64,000 nucleotides of DNA, from the NCBI RefSeq assembly GCF_900142845.1, contig NZ_FSRU01000001.1, positions 1,302,001-1,366,000 of the forward strand. The letters are read 5' to 3'. The notes beneath the pieces were generated by a model that was not told the DNA's origin, made no database searches, and saw only the letters and a program-made list of their open reading frames with translations. The translations under genes and the position numbers were made by a program. Shown here piece by piece: positions 26,759 to 36,543 of the stretch (position 1 is its first letter; each line of letters opens with the position of its first letter). The stretch comes from Paraburkholderia phenazinium (GTDB taxonomy: Bacteria; Pseudomonadota; Gammaproteobacteria; Burkholderiales; Burkholderiaceae).

Positions 26759-27727
26759 CTAAAGCGCCTCTACGCCTTTAGCCTTACCGCTCATCGCGGT
26801 TGTTGCGGTTGTCGCGTATGTCGCACCCGAACGATCGAGCGCCGCCGGCAAGTCCCTTTCCAGCATCGTCACGATGGCGCGCGTCTTCGCGGGGATCGGC
26901 CGCGCGGCCGCAAACAGCGCGTGCAGGTCGAACCCCGGCACGGTGTATTGCGGCAGCACGCGCACGAGGCGGCCGCACGCCAGCGCTTCGGCGCAGGCCG
27001 GTTCCTGCAGGACGCCAATCCCCGCTCCGGCCATCAGCAATTCATACACCGGGCGCCAATGGCTCGCACTCATGGCGACCTTGATCGGCGCCTGAACGAC
27101 CGCTTGCTCCGTATCGATCAACCTGAGCAGTCCGTCGCCGAAGAGATTCCTCACGCGAATGAAAGGATGCTCGATCAGTTCGTCTGCATTGCCTGGGACT
27201 CCAGATTGGTCCAGATAGGCGGGGGCGGCAACGAGGACGCGGCGCACGTGCGCGAGGCGGCGGGCGATAAAACCGCCTTCGCCGGGCTGGCCAAGACGCA
27301 GGGAAATATCGACGCCCTCGGTCACCGGATCGACGAGCTGGTCGTTCAGGATCAAATCGATGTCGAGCGCCGGGTGCAGTTCGCGGATGTGCAGCAGAAT
27401 GCGCGGCAGCACCACCTCGCCGAGGCTCTGCGGAGCGGCGATGCGCAGCGTGCCGCGCAAGGCGCGGTCGTCGGGCGAGACCGCCGCACAGGCTTCTTCG
27501 GCGGCTTCGAGCACCTGCTTGCTGCGCTCATAGAACAGGTTGCCTTCGTCCGTGCACGAGACCGCTCGCGTACTGCGGCGAAGCAGTAGCACGCCCAGGT
27601 GCTGTTCAAGCCGGTCGATGCGCTCGCTGACGGCAGGTTGCCCAATACCCAGGTCGCGCGCGGCCCTCGACATGTTGCCGCGCTCAACCACCCGCACGTA
27701 GATTCGCATTGCTGCCAGTAGGTCCAT
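26759..27727 (-). CDS. LysR-family transcriptional regulator
   Basis: A 322-residue LysR regulator with N-terminal winged helix (MRIYVRVVERGNMSRAARDL, GQPAVSERIDRLEQHLGVLL) and a substrate-binding domain from GTLRIAAPQSLGE. It resembles the CrgA/DsdA-type subgroup. It is transcribed divergently from the MFS transporter, with ~110 bases between that hold an inverted repeat at 27750-27766. Control of the transporter is the natural inference. Confidence 0.9.
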   Translation of the reverse strand: MDLLAAMRIYVRVVERGNMSRAARDLGIGQPAVSERIDRLEQHLGVLLLRRSTRAVSCTDEGNLFYERSKQVLEAAEEACAAVSPDDRALRGTLRIAAPQSLGEVVLPRILLHIRELHPALDIDLILNDQLVDPVTEGVDISLRLGQPGEGGFIARRLAHVRRVLVAAPAYLDQSGVPGNADELIEHPFIRVRNLFGDGLLRLIDTEQAVVQAPIKVAMSASHWRPVYELLMAGAGIGVLQEPACAEALACGRLVRVLPQYTVPGFDLHALFAAARPIPAKTRAIVTMLERDLPAALDRSGATYATTATTAMSGKAKGVEAL

Positions 27728-27749
27728 GGCGAATATCGTATCAGTTTCA

Positions 27750-27766
27750 CCGATAGAAGTTATCGG
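27750..27766. promoter_or_regulatory. Inverted repeat, possible LysR operator
   Basis: CCGATA-N5-TATCGG lies 23 bases upstream of the LysR start and ~75 bases upstream of the MFS start. The size and position fit an autoregulatory LysR box shared by the two divergent genes. Confidence 0.35.
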
Positions 27767-27840
27767 CCGCGGCCGTCTACCGGTGCCTGCATGGTCGGCG
27801 CTACTGTAGCGAGCACTTTGTGTTTGCCTACAGACCGCTC

Positions 27841-29118
27841 ATGTCAAAACTCAACCTGAAACTTCTCGGTCCCTGCCTGCTTGCGATTGCCATCGACGCA
27901 ATGGGGTTCGGCCTCGTCTACCCCATGATGTCGGCGATTTTCGGCGACCCGCAAGCGGGCATCCTGGCGCCGCACAGCAGCGCTCAGGTTCGCAACTTCT
28001 ATCTCGGCCTCGGCTACGGCGTCTATCCGTTCTGCATGTTCTTCGGTTCGTCGCTGATGGGCGAACTGTCCGATGGCTACGGTCGACGCAAGATCCTGCT
28101 GGTATGCGTATTCGGCCTGTCGATCAGCTACTTCCTGATGGCGGCCGGCGCCTTGTGGCCCAGCGTGTGGCTGTTGCTCCTTGGCCGCGGCCTGAGCGGT
28201 CTGATGGCCGGTTGCCAGGGCATCGCGCAAGCGGCGATCACGGACATGAGCACACCTGAAAACAAGGCGTACAACATGAGCATCATGTCGTTGGCCTTCA
28301 GTGCGGGCGTCGTTGTCGGCCCCGTGCTCGGCGGGCTGACTTCGGACCGTAGCATCGCACCGGTGTTCAACTACGGCACGCCGTTTCTGCTGGTCGGTGC
28401 GTTGTCGCTGATCTGTGGAATCTGGACGTGGCGCTCGTACCGGGATGCTGTCGCGCCGTCCGGCCATGCCCGCGTCGACTTGCTGCTGCCGTTGCGCATC
28501 GTTTATCAGGCGGCGCAGCACAGGCAGGTCGCGTTTCTGTCGGCGGTGTTCTTTCTGATGCAGGTCGGCTACGGACTCTATCTGCAGACCATCATGCTGC
28601 TGCTGCAGACGAAATTCCACTATACGAGCGCGCAGCTCGGCGTGTTCAGCGGCGTGATCGGCCTGTGCTTCGTGCTGGGCCTGCTGTTCGTGGTGCGGTT
28701 GATGCTGCGCGTATGGCGTGTCGTCGACATCGCGAAGACCGGTTTGCTGATTGCCGGTGTGTGCCAGATTCTCTCTGCGCTCTTCCCGCACGAAAAGCTG
28801 CTGTGGTGTCTCGCAACGCTGGTCGGCTGCTTCGACATGGTGGCCTACACGACGATGTACACCGCTTTCTCCGACGCAGTCAGCGAAGAGCGGCAGGGTT
28901 GGGCGTTGGGTGTCGCCGGATCGGTGATGGCGGTGGCCTGGGTCGTGACCGGCTTGCTGACGAATCTTTTGCCCGTGTTCGGAGAAACGGGTCTGCTTCT
29001 GCTGGGCGGCCTCGGTTTTTTACTGAGCTTCCTGATGATGCTGGCGTACGGTCGTTCGCGTGCAACAACGCATGGAGTTGCAACACGAGCGAACGTTCCG
29101 CCCACAACCGGAGCGTAG
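27841..29118 (+). CDS. MFS transporter, Tet(A)/TCR-like
   Basis: A 425-residue major facilitator transporter of the inner membrane with about 12 hydrophobic segments. The cytoplasmic loop 2-3 motif is GELSDGYGRRKILL, the usual GxLSDRxGRR pattern with Gly in place of the Arg. The first helix (AIAIDAMGFGLVYPMM) resembles the tetracycline-resistance subgroup. The substrate is unknown; drug or metabolite efflux is plausible. The ATG at 27841 is used; a GTG at 27820 is in frame. The adjacent divergent LysR gene probably regulates it. Confidence 0.87.
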   Translation: MSKLNLKLLGPCLLAIAIDAMGFGLVYPMMSAIFGDPQAGILAPHSSAQVRNFYLGLGYGVYPFCMFFGSSLMGELSDGYGRRKILLVCVFGLSISYFLMAAGALWPSVWLLLLGRGLSGLMAGCQGIAQAAITDMSTPENKAYNMSIMSLAFSAGVVVGPVLGGLTSDRSIAPVFNYGTPFLLVGALSLICGIWTWRSYRDAVAPSGHARVDLLLPLRIVYQAAQHRQVAFLSAVFFLMQVGYGLYLQTIMLLLQTKFHYTSAQLGVFSGVIGLCFVLGLLFVVRLMLRVWRVVDIAKTGLLIAGVCQILSALFPHEKLLWCLATLVGCFDMVAYTTMYTAFSDAVSEERQGWALGVAGSVMAVAWVVTGLLTNLLPVFGETGLLLLGGLGFLLSFLMMLAYGRSRATTHGVATRANVPPTTGA

Positions 29119-29188
29119 TGCTCCTGGAAGAGAACGGTTGATTTACCCGAACAGGCCGAATACGGTTGTTTTTACTGACTTGAACGCT

Positions 29189-29199
29189 ACCGTACAGAC
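29189..29199 (+). promoter_or_regulatory. Regulon motif copy A (upstream of histidine kinase)
   Basis: ACCGTACAGAC, preceded by ACG two bases upstream, lies 140 bases before the histidine kinase start in a 220-base non-coding gap. It is identical to the copy before the Crp/Fnr gene (40018-40028). Confidence 0.55.
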
Positions 29200-29338
29200 T
29201 TACCGCCTGGTTCGTGGGACTCTGCTCTTTCAGCCCGTGCGTACCAGTGAGCTCCAGACCGCTCTCGCGCCGCAGGCCATGGCCAATTGCCGTCTACCGA
29301 TCCAACGCTCTCACAAGGGGCGTGACTGGAGGATCAAC

Positions 29339-30217
29339 ATGTCCGCTCATTCTGGCTCTTTCCGCTGGTCCGTGGGCACGCCCACGGCGGAGCACGCACC
29401 TTTGACCGACGCGATGATGGAACCGCCGCCGCAGCGTTCCGCCAGTGCGTTCTCCATGCCCGCTTCGCAGCCGCTTCGTCAATTCGATGCCTTGCGGCTC
29501 AAGGACGAAATTCTGGCCATGGTGGCGCATGAGCTTCGCGGACCCTTGACGCCGTTGCAGCTCGCGGCGCATCTCATTCGCAGGGTGTCGACCGACCGGC
29601 CGGAGGTGCTTCGATCGGTCGACATGATCGACCGGCAAATCGCGCACATCGTACGACTGTCCGAGGATCTGATGGACGCCATGCGGGTGGAGCATGGCGC
29701 GCTACGTGTGAGCAAGGTTCCGGTGGACGTGGTGGCGGTGCTCGCCGCGCCGCTGACCGCTGCCGCGCTGGCAGCGGCGCAGCGCAGCCAGACCTTCGCG
29801 GTGCAGATCGCGGACAGGACGTTGCGCGTGGAAGGCGACCCGGTGCGCCTCGCGCAGGCCGTCAACAATCTTCTGCATAACGCGATCAAGTACACCCCCG
29901 AGCACGGGCACATCGCGGTCAACGTGCTTGCGGACCGGCATGTTCTGGTCGTATCGGTGAAAGACGACGGCATGGGCATATCGGATGCACTCTTGCCGCA
30001 TATCTTCGATCTGTTCGCGCAATCCTGCAGAACGATCGGGGCGAGCGCGGGTGGTCTAGGAGTCGGGCTTGCGGTCGTGAAGGCCGTTGCCGAGTCGCAC
30101 GACGGGACGGTATCGGCGGTCAGCGCAGGTCCAGGTGCCGGCAGCGAATTCACGCTTCGCCTGCCTATCGTGGTGCAAACGGTGGTGCAAACTCGCGCGC
30201 CCATGTCGTCGGTATGA
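29339..30217 (+). CDS. Soluble sensor histidine kinase
   Basis: A 292-residue histidine kinase without transmembrane or recognisable sensor domain; the first ~50 residues are low-complexity. The phosphoacceptor H-box is MVAHELRGPLTPLQ (H64). The ATPase core shows an N box (NNLLHNAIKY), a G1 box (VKDDGMGIS), an F-like box (IFDLFAQS) and a G2 box (GGLGVGLAVVKAV). The ATG at 29339 has GGAGG upstream. No response regulator is encoded in the window, so it is an orphan kinase. It heads a likely operon with the DUF892 protein (18 bases downstream) and the proton ATPase, and has a copy of the shared motif in its promoter region. Confidence 0.9.
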   Translation: MSAHSGSFRWSVGTPTAEHAPLTDAMMEPPPQRSASAFSMPASQPLRQFDALRLKDEILAMVAHELRGPLTPLQLAAHLIRRVSTDRPEVLRSVDMIDRQIAHIVRLSEDLMDAMRVEHGALRVSKVPVDVVAVLAAPLTAAALAAAQRSQTFAVQIADRTLRVEGDPVRLAQAVNNLLHNAIKYTPEHGHIAVNVLADRHVLVVSVKDDGMGISDALLPHIFDLFAQSCRTIGASAGGLGVGLAVVKAVAESHDGTVSAVSAGPGAGSEFTLRLPIVVQTVVQTRAPMSSV

Positions 30218-30235
30218 ATTTGATAGGGATTCCGA

Positions 30236-30763
30236 ATGACCCATCTTAAAGCGGACCTGATGCGCACGCTGCGGGATGCCTGTGCGATGGAACGGCATGC
30301 GGAGTGGCTTCTGCGTACCCATGTGGCCGCGACGGCACGTTATCCCGAGGTCAGCGCGCGTATCGACGCGGACCTGACGGCCACGCTCGCGAACCAGAAA
30401 GCGTTGGCGGGCTGCATGGAGCGTATCGAAGGTACCGACGGCAGCGACGCCACCCTGGCGGCGCTTCCCGCTGACGTCGCCGGCGCAATCGAAACAGGGA
30501 GCATCGCGCAAACGCCGGAAGAGTTGGCCCGCAATCTGGCCATCCTGATGGCTTTCAAGCGCTACGAGATTGCGTCTTACACCTCGCTGATTGCTGCCGC
30601 CGAAGCGAGCGGCTTCTTTGAAACCAAGTTCACCTGCGAGGGCATCCTGATTCAGCAGGTCGCCATGGCGGATTGGCTGTTTGACTGTCTGCCCTCAACC
30701 GATGACGCCTCGACGGGCCGCGTGCGCCCCTCCGCGGGCGCGGCACCTCGTTCCGTCCATTGA
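30236..30763 (+). CDS. Ferritin-like DUF892 (YciE/YciF-type) protein
   Basis: A 175-residue helical protein of the DUF892 ferritin-like family, whose members are stress-induced in enterobacteria. Recognisable are the N-terminal LRDACAMERHAEWLLRT and the helix FKRYEIASYTSLIAAAEASG, with Glu/His residues at positions that bind metal in the fold. No signal peptide is present. It starts 18 bases after the kinase gene, so they are probably cotranscribed. Its role is presumed to be stress protection; the exact function of the family is unsettled. Confidence 0.82.
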   Translation: MTHLKADLMRTLRDACAMERHAEWLLRTHVAATARYPEVSARIDADLTATLANQKALAGCMERIEGTDGSDATLAALPADVAGAIETGSIAQTPEELARNLAILMAFKRYEIASYTSLIAAAEASGFFETKFTCEGILIQQVAMADWLFDCLPSTDDASTGRVRPSAGAAPRSVH

Positions 30764-30848
30764 CCGATTCAGTCTCTCGGCCAGGCTGTCGCCTGGGCCG
30801 TCGTCGTCTCGGCCGATCCGGCGCACGATAACCGAGACCTGATCAGCC

Positions 30849-33215
30849 ATGACTCCTGCGGCCACGACCTTGCCGAAAGACGGTGCACCGAACCCGCCAA
30901 CTGCGCCATCGCCCGGCGGACTGAGCAGCATTCAGGCGCGTCACGAACTGACGGCGTCCGGGCCGAATACCATGCCGGACACGTCGGCGCATCCGCTGCG
31001 CATGGCGCTCGAAAAATTCTGGGCACCGGTGCCGTGGATGCTCGAGGCTGCGATCGTGCTGCAATGCGCTCTCGGCAAGTATGTCGAGGCAGGGATCATT
31101 GCCGGGTTGCTCGTGTTTAACGCCGCGCTCGGACTGTTGCAGGAAAGCCGTGCGCAGGCGACGCTCGCGGCGCTGAAATCGCGCCTCGCGCTGAGCGCGT
31201 CGGTACAGCGCGACGGCAAGTGGTCGATTGTCCCGGCGGCCGACCTGGTGCCGGGCGATGTGGTCAAGTTGTCGCTAGGCGGCGTGGTTGCCGCCGACAT
31301 GCGCCTCACGTCCGGCAACGTGCTGCTCGATCATTCGATGCTCACGGGCGAGTCGGAGCCGATCGAAGCGAGTGCCGGCGTGCAGACCTTTGCCGGTGCG
31401 CTGGTGCGGCGTGGCGAGGCGGTGGGTGTCGTGACGGCGACGGGCGCCCGAACGCGCTTCGGCCGCACGGCGGAACTGGTGCGCACCGCGCACGTGGTGA
31501 GTTCACAGCAAAAGGCCGTGCTGCTCGTGGTGCGCAATCTGGCTGCGTTCAACGGCGTGGTTATCGCGCTACTGATTGCCTATGCCCTTTTTGTGCACAT
31601 GCCGGTTGCGGATATTGTGCCGCTGGTGCTGACGGCCGTGCTCGCCTCGATCCCCGTCGCGCTGCCGGCCACTTTCACGCTGTCTGCGGCACTCGGTGCG
31701 CGGGCCCTGGCGAAACAGGGGGTGCTATCCACGCGCCTGACCGCCGTGGACGAAGCCGGGACCATGGACGTGCTGTGCGCCGACAAGACCGGTACGCTGA
31801 CGTGCAACGCGTTGAGCGTCACCTCCGTGCACGCCATGGCGGGTTTCGACAAAGGGCACGTGTTGGCGCTGGCGGCGCTGGCGAGCGCGGAGGGTGGACA
31901 GGACCCGGTCGACACCGCGATCCGTACGGCCTCCGAGGCCGGTGTGGTTGCGGACGCACCAAAGCTCGTCACTTTCACCGCGTTCGACCCCGCGAAGAAA
32001 ATGTCCGAAGCGCTTGCCATGGCGCCGGGTGGCGGCACGCAGCGCATCGTCAAGGGCGCCTTCGCGGTCGTTTCCACCCTGGCGGCGCCGTCGCCGGATG
32101 CGGTGGCTCAAGCGAACACGCTCGAGCAACAGGGCTTGCGCGTACTCGCTGTCGCGGCGGGTGCGCCGGACGTATTGCAACTGGTCGGACTGGTTGCGCT
32201 CAGCGACCCGCCGCGGGCCGACTCGGCTGCGCTCGTCACCGAACTCCATGAGCTTGGCGTGCGCGCGGTGATGGTGACCGGCGATGCGCCCGCGACCGCC
32301 GCGATTGTCGCGCATGCTGTGGGTCTGGACGGCGCGATCTGCCCGCCCGGGCCGATTCCGGAAGAGGTGGCGCCGCAAGCGTTCGCGGTGTTTGCTGGCG
32401 TGATGCCGGAAGACAAGTACAAGCTCGTCAAGGCGTTCCAGCAGGGCGGGCATATCGTCGGCATGTGCGGCGACGGCGCCAACGACGCGCCCGCGCTGCG
32501 CCAGGCGCAAATCGGCATCGCGGTATCGACGGCAACCGATGTCGCCAAATCGGCGGCCGGCATGGTGTTGACCGAACCTGGTCTGGCCGGGATCGTTGCT
32601 GCGGTGAAGGAAGGCCGCATCACCTTCCAGCGCATCATGACCTATACGCTGAACTCGATCCTCAAGAAGATCGTAACAGCGCTGCTGCTCGTATTCGGTC
32701 TCATCATGACGGGACACGCGGTCCTGACCCCATTGCTGATGGTGATCCTGATGATTGCGGGCGACTTTCTCGCCATGTCGCTGACGACTGACAACGTGGA
32801 CCCGTCGCCATCGCCGAATGCCTGGAAAATCGGCAACCTGACGATCGCCGGTGTCGTGATGGGCATTGCATTGCTGGCCTTCTGCACGGCGGTCCTCGCG
32901 ACCGGCAAGTTCGCCCTGGGCCTCGGTACGGCGGCATTGCAAACCCTCACATTTGTGACGCTCGTCTTCGGCAGTCAGGCCATGCTGTACGCGATCCGGC
33001 AGCGCCGGCGCATGTGGGGCGCACGGCCGAGTGTCTGGCTGGTCGCGTCGTCGGCGACTGATGTTCTCATTGCTTTGCTGCTTGCCATCGGCGGCATCGC
33101 GATGACGGCGTTGCCCGCCACGACGGTGATAGGTGTGCTGGCCGCCGCCGTGGTCTTTGCCGTAGTGATGAACGCAGTGAAGATTCCGGTGTTCGCTCGC
33201 CTGAGCATGACTTAG
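30849..33215 (+). CDS. Plasma-membrane proton-efflux P-type ATPase (P3A)
   Basis: A 788-residue P-type ATPase that would pump protons out of the cell. The order is N-terminal cytoplasmic segment, actuator domain with LTGES, and transmembrane helix 4 with PVALPATFTLS. The phosphorylation motif is DKTGTLT (D312) and the hinge motif is GDGANDAPALRQAQIGIAV. C-terminal membrane helices end the protein. Length and the PVALPA motif match the bacterial/archaeal relatives of the fungal and plant H+-ATPase. No heavy-metal-binding domain is present. In this cluster it fits a role in pH homeostasis during acetate stress, a contextual inference. Confidence 0.9.
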   Translation: MTPAATTLPKDGAPNPPTAPSPGGLSSIQARHELTASGPNTMPDTSAHPLRMALEKFWAPVPWMLEAAIVLQCALGKYVEAGIIAGLLVFNAALGLLQESRAQATLAALKSRLALSASVQRDGKWSIVPAADLVPGDVVKLSLGGVVAADMRLTSGNVLLDHSMLTGESEPIEASAGVQTFAGALVRRGEAVGVVTATGARTRFGRTAELVRTAHVVSSQQKAVLLVVRNLAAFNGVVIALLIAYALFVHMPVADIVPLVLTAVLASIPVALPATFTLSAALGARALAKQGVLSTRLTAVDEAGTMDVLCADKTGTLTCNALSVTSVHAMAGFDKGHVLALAALASAEGGQDPVDTAIRTASEAGVVADAPKLVTFTAFDPAKKMSEALAMAPGGGTQRIVKGAFAVVSTLAAPSPDAVAQANTLEQQGLRVLAVAAGAPDVLQLVGLVALSDPPRADSAALVTELHELGVRAVMVTGDAPATAAIVAHAVGLDGAICPPGPIPEEVAPQAFAVFAGVMPEDKYKLVKAFQQGGHIVGMCGDGANDAPALRQAQIGIAVSTATDVAKSAAGMVLTEPGLAGIVAAVKEGRITFQRIMTYTLNSILKKIVTALLLVFGLIMTGHAVLTPLLMVILMIAGDFLAMSLTTDNVDPSPSPNAWKIGNLTIAGVVMGIALLAFCTAVLATGKFALGLGTAALQTLTFVTLVFGSQAMLYAIRQRRRMWGARPSVWLVASSATDVLIALLLAIGGIAMTALPATTVIGVLAAAVVFAVVMNAVKIPVFARLSMT

Positions 33216-33266
33216 CGCGCATCGCGGGTAACTGCCGTGCCGAAGCAGGACACAACCTGGTACGCC

Positions 33267-33277
33267 ACCGTACCGAC
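33267..33277 (+). promoter_or_regulatory. Regulon motif copy B (upstream of acs)
   Basis: ACCGTACCGAC, preceded by ACG two bases upstream, lies 230 bases before the acetyl-CoA synthetase start. The 290-base non-coding gap also holds a 10-bp inverted repeat AGCACCTTTG/CAAAGGTGCT (33309-33318 and 33330-33339) with an 11-base loop, which may be a terminator for the ATPase gene. Confidence 0.5.
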
Positions 33278-33506
33278 CTCAGTGCAGGGCAGGCGCACCG
33301 TAACCCCAAGCACCTTTGCGTTTCCATTCCAAAGGTGCTCGCGACAGTCCCACGCAATGTGATCCAGCCGGATCACTCGTCAGTGCCGCCCCGCTTTAGC
33401 CAGGGAGTGGCCATCATGCCCCGCATCCGACAACCCTATCTCTTTCCGCCACGCACGTGGCGGATCGTGTCGCAGATTCATGCTCAAACCCGCATGGGAG
33501 CAAGCA

Positions 33507-35489
33507 ATGCTAATCGATGATGTCGCTGGCGCGGTTCTTCGCGAACCGCCAATCTTCCCTCCGTCCGCTGCGTTTTCGGCGCAGGCGGCGATTTCGGGCA
33601 TGGATGCCTACCGCACGCTCTGCGCCGAAGCGGAACGCGACTATGAGGGCTTCTGGGGGCGTCTGGGCCGCGACGCGCTGACGTGGAAAAAGCCGTTCTC
33701 CACGGTACTCGATGAATCGCGCGCACCGTTTTATCAGTGGTTCAAGGATGGCGAGCTCAACGCGTCGTACAACTGCCTCGATCGTCACGTCGAGGCCGGT
33801 CAGGGCACGCGCGTCGCGGTGATTTTCGAGGCCGACGACGGTACCGTGACGAACGTCACCTACCAGGATCTGCTGCAACGTGTTTGCCGCTTTGCGAATG
33901 CGCTGAAAAAGCGCGGCGTGCAAAAGGGCGACCGCGTGGTGATCTATATGCCGATGTCGGTCGAAGGCATCGTCGCGATGCAGGCCTGCGCGCGGATCGG
34001 CGCCACACATTCGGTGGTGTTCGGCGGGTTCTCGTCGAAATCGCTCAATGAGCGGCTCGTCAATGTAGGTGCGATCGCGCTGGTCACCTGCGACGAGCAG
34101 ATGCGCGGCGGCAAGGCGCTACCGCTGAAAAACATTGCCGACGAAGCGCTCGCCATGGGCGGCTGCGAGGCGGTGAAGAGCGTGATCGTCTATCGGCGTA
34201 CCGGCGGCAAGGTGGCCTGGCACGACGGCCGCGATGTGTGGATGCATGAGCTCATGCAGGCCGAGTCCGATCAATGCGCGCCCGCATGGGTTGGGGCCGA
34301 ACATCCGCTCTTTATCCTCTACACGTCCGGCTCGACCGGCACGCCGAAGGGCGTGCAGCACTGCACCGGCGGTTTTTTGCTGTGGGCCGCGCAGACCCTG
34401 AAGTGGACCTTCGACTGGAAACCGTCGGACGTGTTCTGGTGCACCGCCGATATCGGCTGGATCACCGGACACAGCTATATCGCGTACGGTCCGCTGGCGC
34501 TTGGCGCGACCCAGGTCATGTTCGAAGGCGTACCCACCTGGCCGAACGCTGGCCGTTTCTGGCAGATGATCGAGCGCCACAAGGTGAGCCTCTTCTATAC
34601 CGCGCCCACCGCAATCCGTTCGCTGATCAAGCTGGCGGAAGCCGACATCAAGGTCCACCCGGACAGCTTCGATCTGTCGAGCCTGCGCATTCTCGGCACC
34701 GTGGGCGAGCCGATCAATCCGGCGGCATGGATGTGGTACTACGAGCACGTCGGCCGTGCGCGATGCCCCGTCGTCGATACGTGGTGGCAAACCGAGACCG
34801 GCGGCCACATGATCGCGCCGATGCCGGGCGCAACGCCGCTCGTGCCCGGCTCATGCACCTTGCCCTTGCCGGGGATCATGGCGGCCGTGGTGGATGAAAC
34901 AGGGCAGGATGTGCCGGACGGGCAGGGCGGCTTGCTGGTGATCAAGCGCCCGTGGCCGTCCATGCTGCGCACCGTATGGGGCGACCCTGAACGTTTCAGG
35001 AAAGGCTATTTCCCCGACGACCTCGGCGGCAAGCTGTATCTCGCCGGCGACGGCGCAGTACGCGATAGCGAAACCGGCTACTTCACCATCACAGGACGCA
35101 TTGACGACGTGCTTAACGTGTCGGGCCACCGGCTGGGCACGATGGAAATCGAATCGGCTCTGGTGGCCAATCCGCTCGTCGCCGAAGCGGCCGTGGTGGG
35201 TTGCCCGGACGAAACCACCGGCGAAATTGTCGTCGCCTTCGTGGTCCTGAAGGGGCCTCGCCCAGAAGGGACGGAAGCCGAGAGGATTGCCAACGAATTG
35301 CGCGCCTGGGTGGGCAAGGAGATTGGACCGATCGCGAAGCCGAAAGTGATCCGCTTCGGCGAGAACCTGCCGAAGACGCGCTCCGGAAAAATCATGCGCC
35401 GCTTGCTGCGTTCGCTGGCAGCGGGCGATGAGATCACCCAGGACGTCTCGACACTCGAAAATCCCGCGATTCTCGATCAGTTGGGCTAA
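33507..35489 (+). CDS. acs: Acetate--CoA ligase (acetyl-CoA synthetase)
   Basis: A 660-residue AMP-forming acetyl-CoA synthetase that activates acetate to acetyl-CoA. Motifs: adenylate-forming P-loop [14 protein letters not shown], the acetyl-CoA synthetase signature [16 protein letters not shown], the hinge [15 protein letters not shown] and the C-terminal lysine motif [11 protein letters not shown]. The lysine is the known regulatory acetylation site of Acs. The length fits the family. The ATG at 33507 has GGAG at a good distance; an in-frame ATG at 33480 would add nine residues. It is placed between the proton pump and the acetate channel. Confidence 0.93.
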   Translation: MLIDDVAGAVLREPPIFPPSAAFSAQAAISGMDAYRTLCAEAERDYEGFWGRLGRDALTWKKPFSTVLDESRAPFYQWFKDGELNASYNCLDRHVEAGQGTRVAVIFEADDGTVTNVTYQDLLQRVCRFANALKKRGVQKGDRVVIYMPMSVEGIVAMQACARIGATHSVVFGGFSSKSLNERLVNVGAIALVTCDEQMRGGKALPLKNIADEALAMGGCEAVKSVIVYRRTGGKVAWHDGRDVWMHELMQAESDQCAPAWVGAEHPLFILYTSGSTGTPKGVQHCTGGFLLWAAQTLKWTFDWKPSDVFWCTADIGWITGHSYIAYGPLALGATQVMFEGVPTWPNAGRFWQMIERHKVSLFYTAPTAIRSLIKLAEADIKVHPDSFDLSSLRILGTVGEPINPAAWMWYYEHVGRARCPVVDTWWQTETGGHMIAPMPGATPLVPGSCTLPLPGIMAAVVDETGQDVPDGQGGLLVIKRPWPSMLRTVWGDPERFRKGYFPDDLGGKLYLAGDGAVRDSETGYFTITGRIDDVLNVSGHRLGTMEIESALVANPLVAEAAVVGCPDETTGEIVVAFVVLKGPRPEGTEAERIANELRAWVGKEIGPIAKPKVIRFGENLPKTRSGKIMRRLLRSLAAGDEITQDVSTLENPAILDQLG

Positions 35490-35566
35490 GCGGCCACAGC
35501 ACCGGCAACAGCAGCGGCATCCACAGCGGCACCGGCACGGCGCGTGGGTTGCCGCGTGCCCAGAAC

Positions 35567-35577
35567 GGCGTACAGAA
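35567..35577 (+). promoter_or_regulatory. Regulon motif copy F (upstream of satP)
   Basis: GGCGTACAGAA, a weaker match to ACCGTACAGAC with ACG directly upstream, lies 57 bases before the acetate channel start. Confidence 0.35.
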
Positions 35578-35633
35578 GCATTCTGCGTCAATCGACCTTG
35601 ACGGTCGGGTTGGCGCCACGTCAGGAGCAGATC

Positions 35634-36233
35634 ATGCGTACTGAAACAGTTTTACCGCGGCTTTCGAATCCTGCTCCGCTGGGGCTGGCGGGTTTTGCGT
35701 TGACCACCTGGCTGCTGAGCATGATCAACGCGGGCTGGTTTAGCGGCGACTCGATGGGGATGGTGCTGGCGTGCGCGCTAGCCTACGGCGGCACCGCTCA
35801 GGCTATCGCGGGAATCATGGAGTTGCCGCGCGGCAATACCTTTGGTGCGACCGCTTTCCTGAGCTACGGCGCGTTCTGGTGGTCGTTTGCGTTATTCGTT
35901 CTGTTTCTGCACGACAAGGTGCCGGCTGCGTTTGTCGGCTGGTATCTGTTCCTGTGGGGCGTCTTCACTTTCTATATGTGGCTGGCCACGTTTCGTTCGC
36001 CACGCGCGCTGCAATCCATTTTTCTCGCGCTGTGGATCACGTTCTTCCTGCTCGCGGCAGGTGAATGGACCGGCTCAGGCCTGCTGCACATGGCAGGCGG
36101 CTATATGGGGCTTGTCACTGCCGCGTTGGCTTTCTACCTGTCCGCGGCGGATCTGATCAACGAAGTTTATGACCGCGTCGTCTTGCCCATTGGCGAGCCG
36201 CGGAATTTCAGGCGGCACGCCGTCGTTTTGTAA
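35634..36233 (+). CDS. satP: Acetate channel/transporter (GPR1/FUN34/YaaH, SatP-like)
   Basis: A 199-residue inner-membrane protein with six hydrophobic segments. The family signature NPAPLGL appears as SNPAPLGLAGFALTTWLLS near the N-terminus. FGATAFLSYGAFWWSFA, with aromatic and Ser residues typical of the channel, follows. It would move acetate or succinate with protons. It is immediately downstream of acetyl-CoA synthetase, making uptake plus activation of acetate a coherent unit. The ATG at 35634 has AGGAG upstream; an in-frame GTG extension to 35544 has none. Confidence 0.9.
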   Translation: MRTETVLPRLSNPAPLGLAGFALTTWLLSMINAGWFSGDSMGMVLACALAYGGTAQAIAGIMELPRGNTFGATAFLSYGAFWWSFALFVLFLHDKVPAAFVGWYLFLWGVFTFYMWLATFRSPRALQSIFLALWITFFLLAAGEWTGSGLLHMAGGYMGLVTAALAFYLSAADLINEVYDRVVLPIGEPRNFRRHAVVL

Positions 36234-36510
36234 CACCCGGCTGCAGAAGCGCGGCGTATCGGTGAAGTGTGCGGTCCACCCGGCCGCGCGCACCGATGCA
36301 GCGTCCGCTATTTGCGGCATGCCGATTCTCAACGCCGACCACGCCAAGCAGGTGTTCGTGATCAAGCGCGGGGAAGGCGAGGGCTACGCCGGCATCGTCA
36401 ATGAACTCTTCTACGCGGACAACTGCAACATGGTCTATGGCGACGCCCGGGCCGTGCTCATCAAGATGGGAGAAGCGGTCAGGGGGCTCGGCTTGCCGGC
36501 CGTGGCCTAA
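36234..36510 (+). pseudogene. pntB: Remnant of NAD(P) transhydrogenase beta subunit (pntB), internally deleted
   Basis: The frame here encodes KRGVSVKCAVHPAAR, which aligns with the start of the PntB NADP-binding domain (E. coli GIEVRFGIHPVAGR). It is joined directly to TDAASAICGMPILNADHAKQ and YAGIVNELFYADNCNMVYGD, which match the end of PntB. About 45 residues between the two parts, including the nucleotide-binding loop, are missing, as is the whole membrane part and start codon. It therefore cannot make a functional subunit. It sits with no gap after satP, so a deletion joined the two. A frame from 36169 is open but overlaps satP. Confidence 0.8.
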
Positions 36511-36543
36511 CCCGTTGAACTCATCAAAACCGAGGAACAAGCC

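Noticed and set aside
36513..36525. FNR/ANR box TTGA-N4-ATCAA before adhP
   Set aside because: The spacing is one base short of the TTGAT-N4-ATCAA consensus and it overlaps the ribosome binding region; no clean FNR box was found elsewhere in the 29-40 kb cluster.
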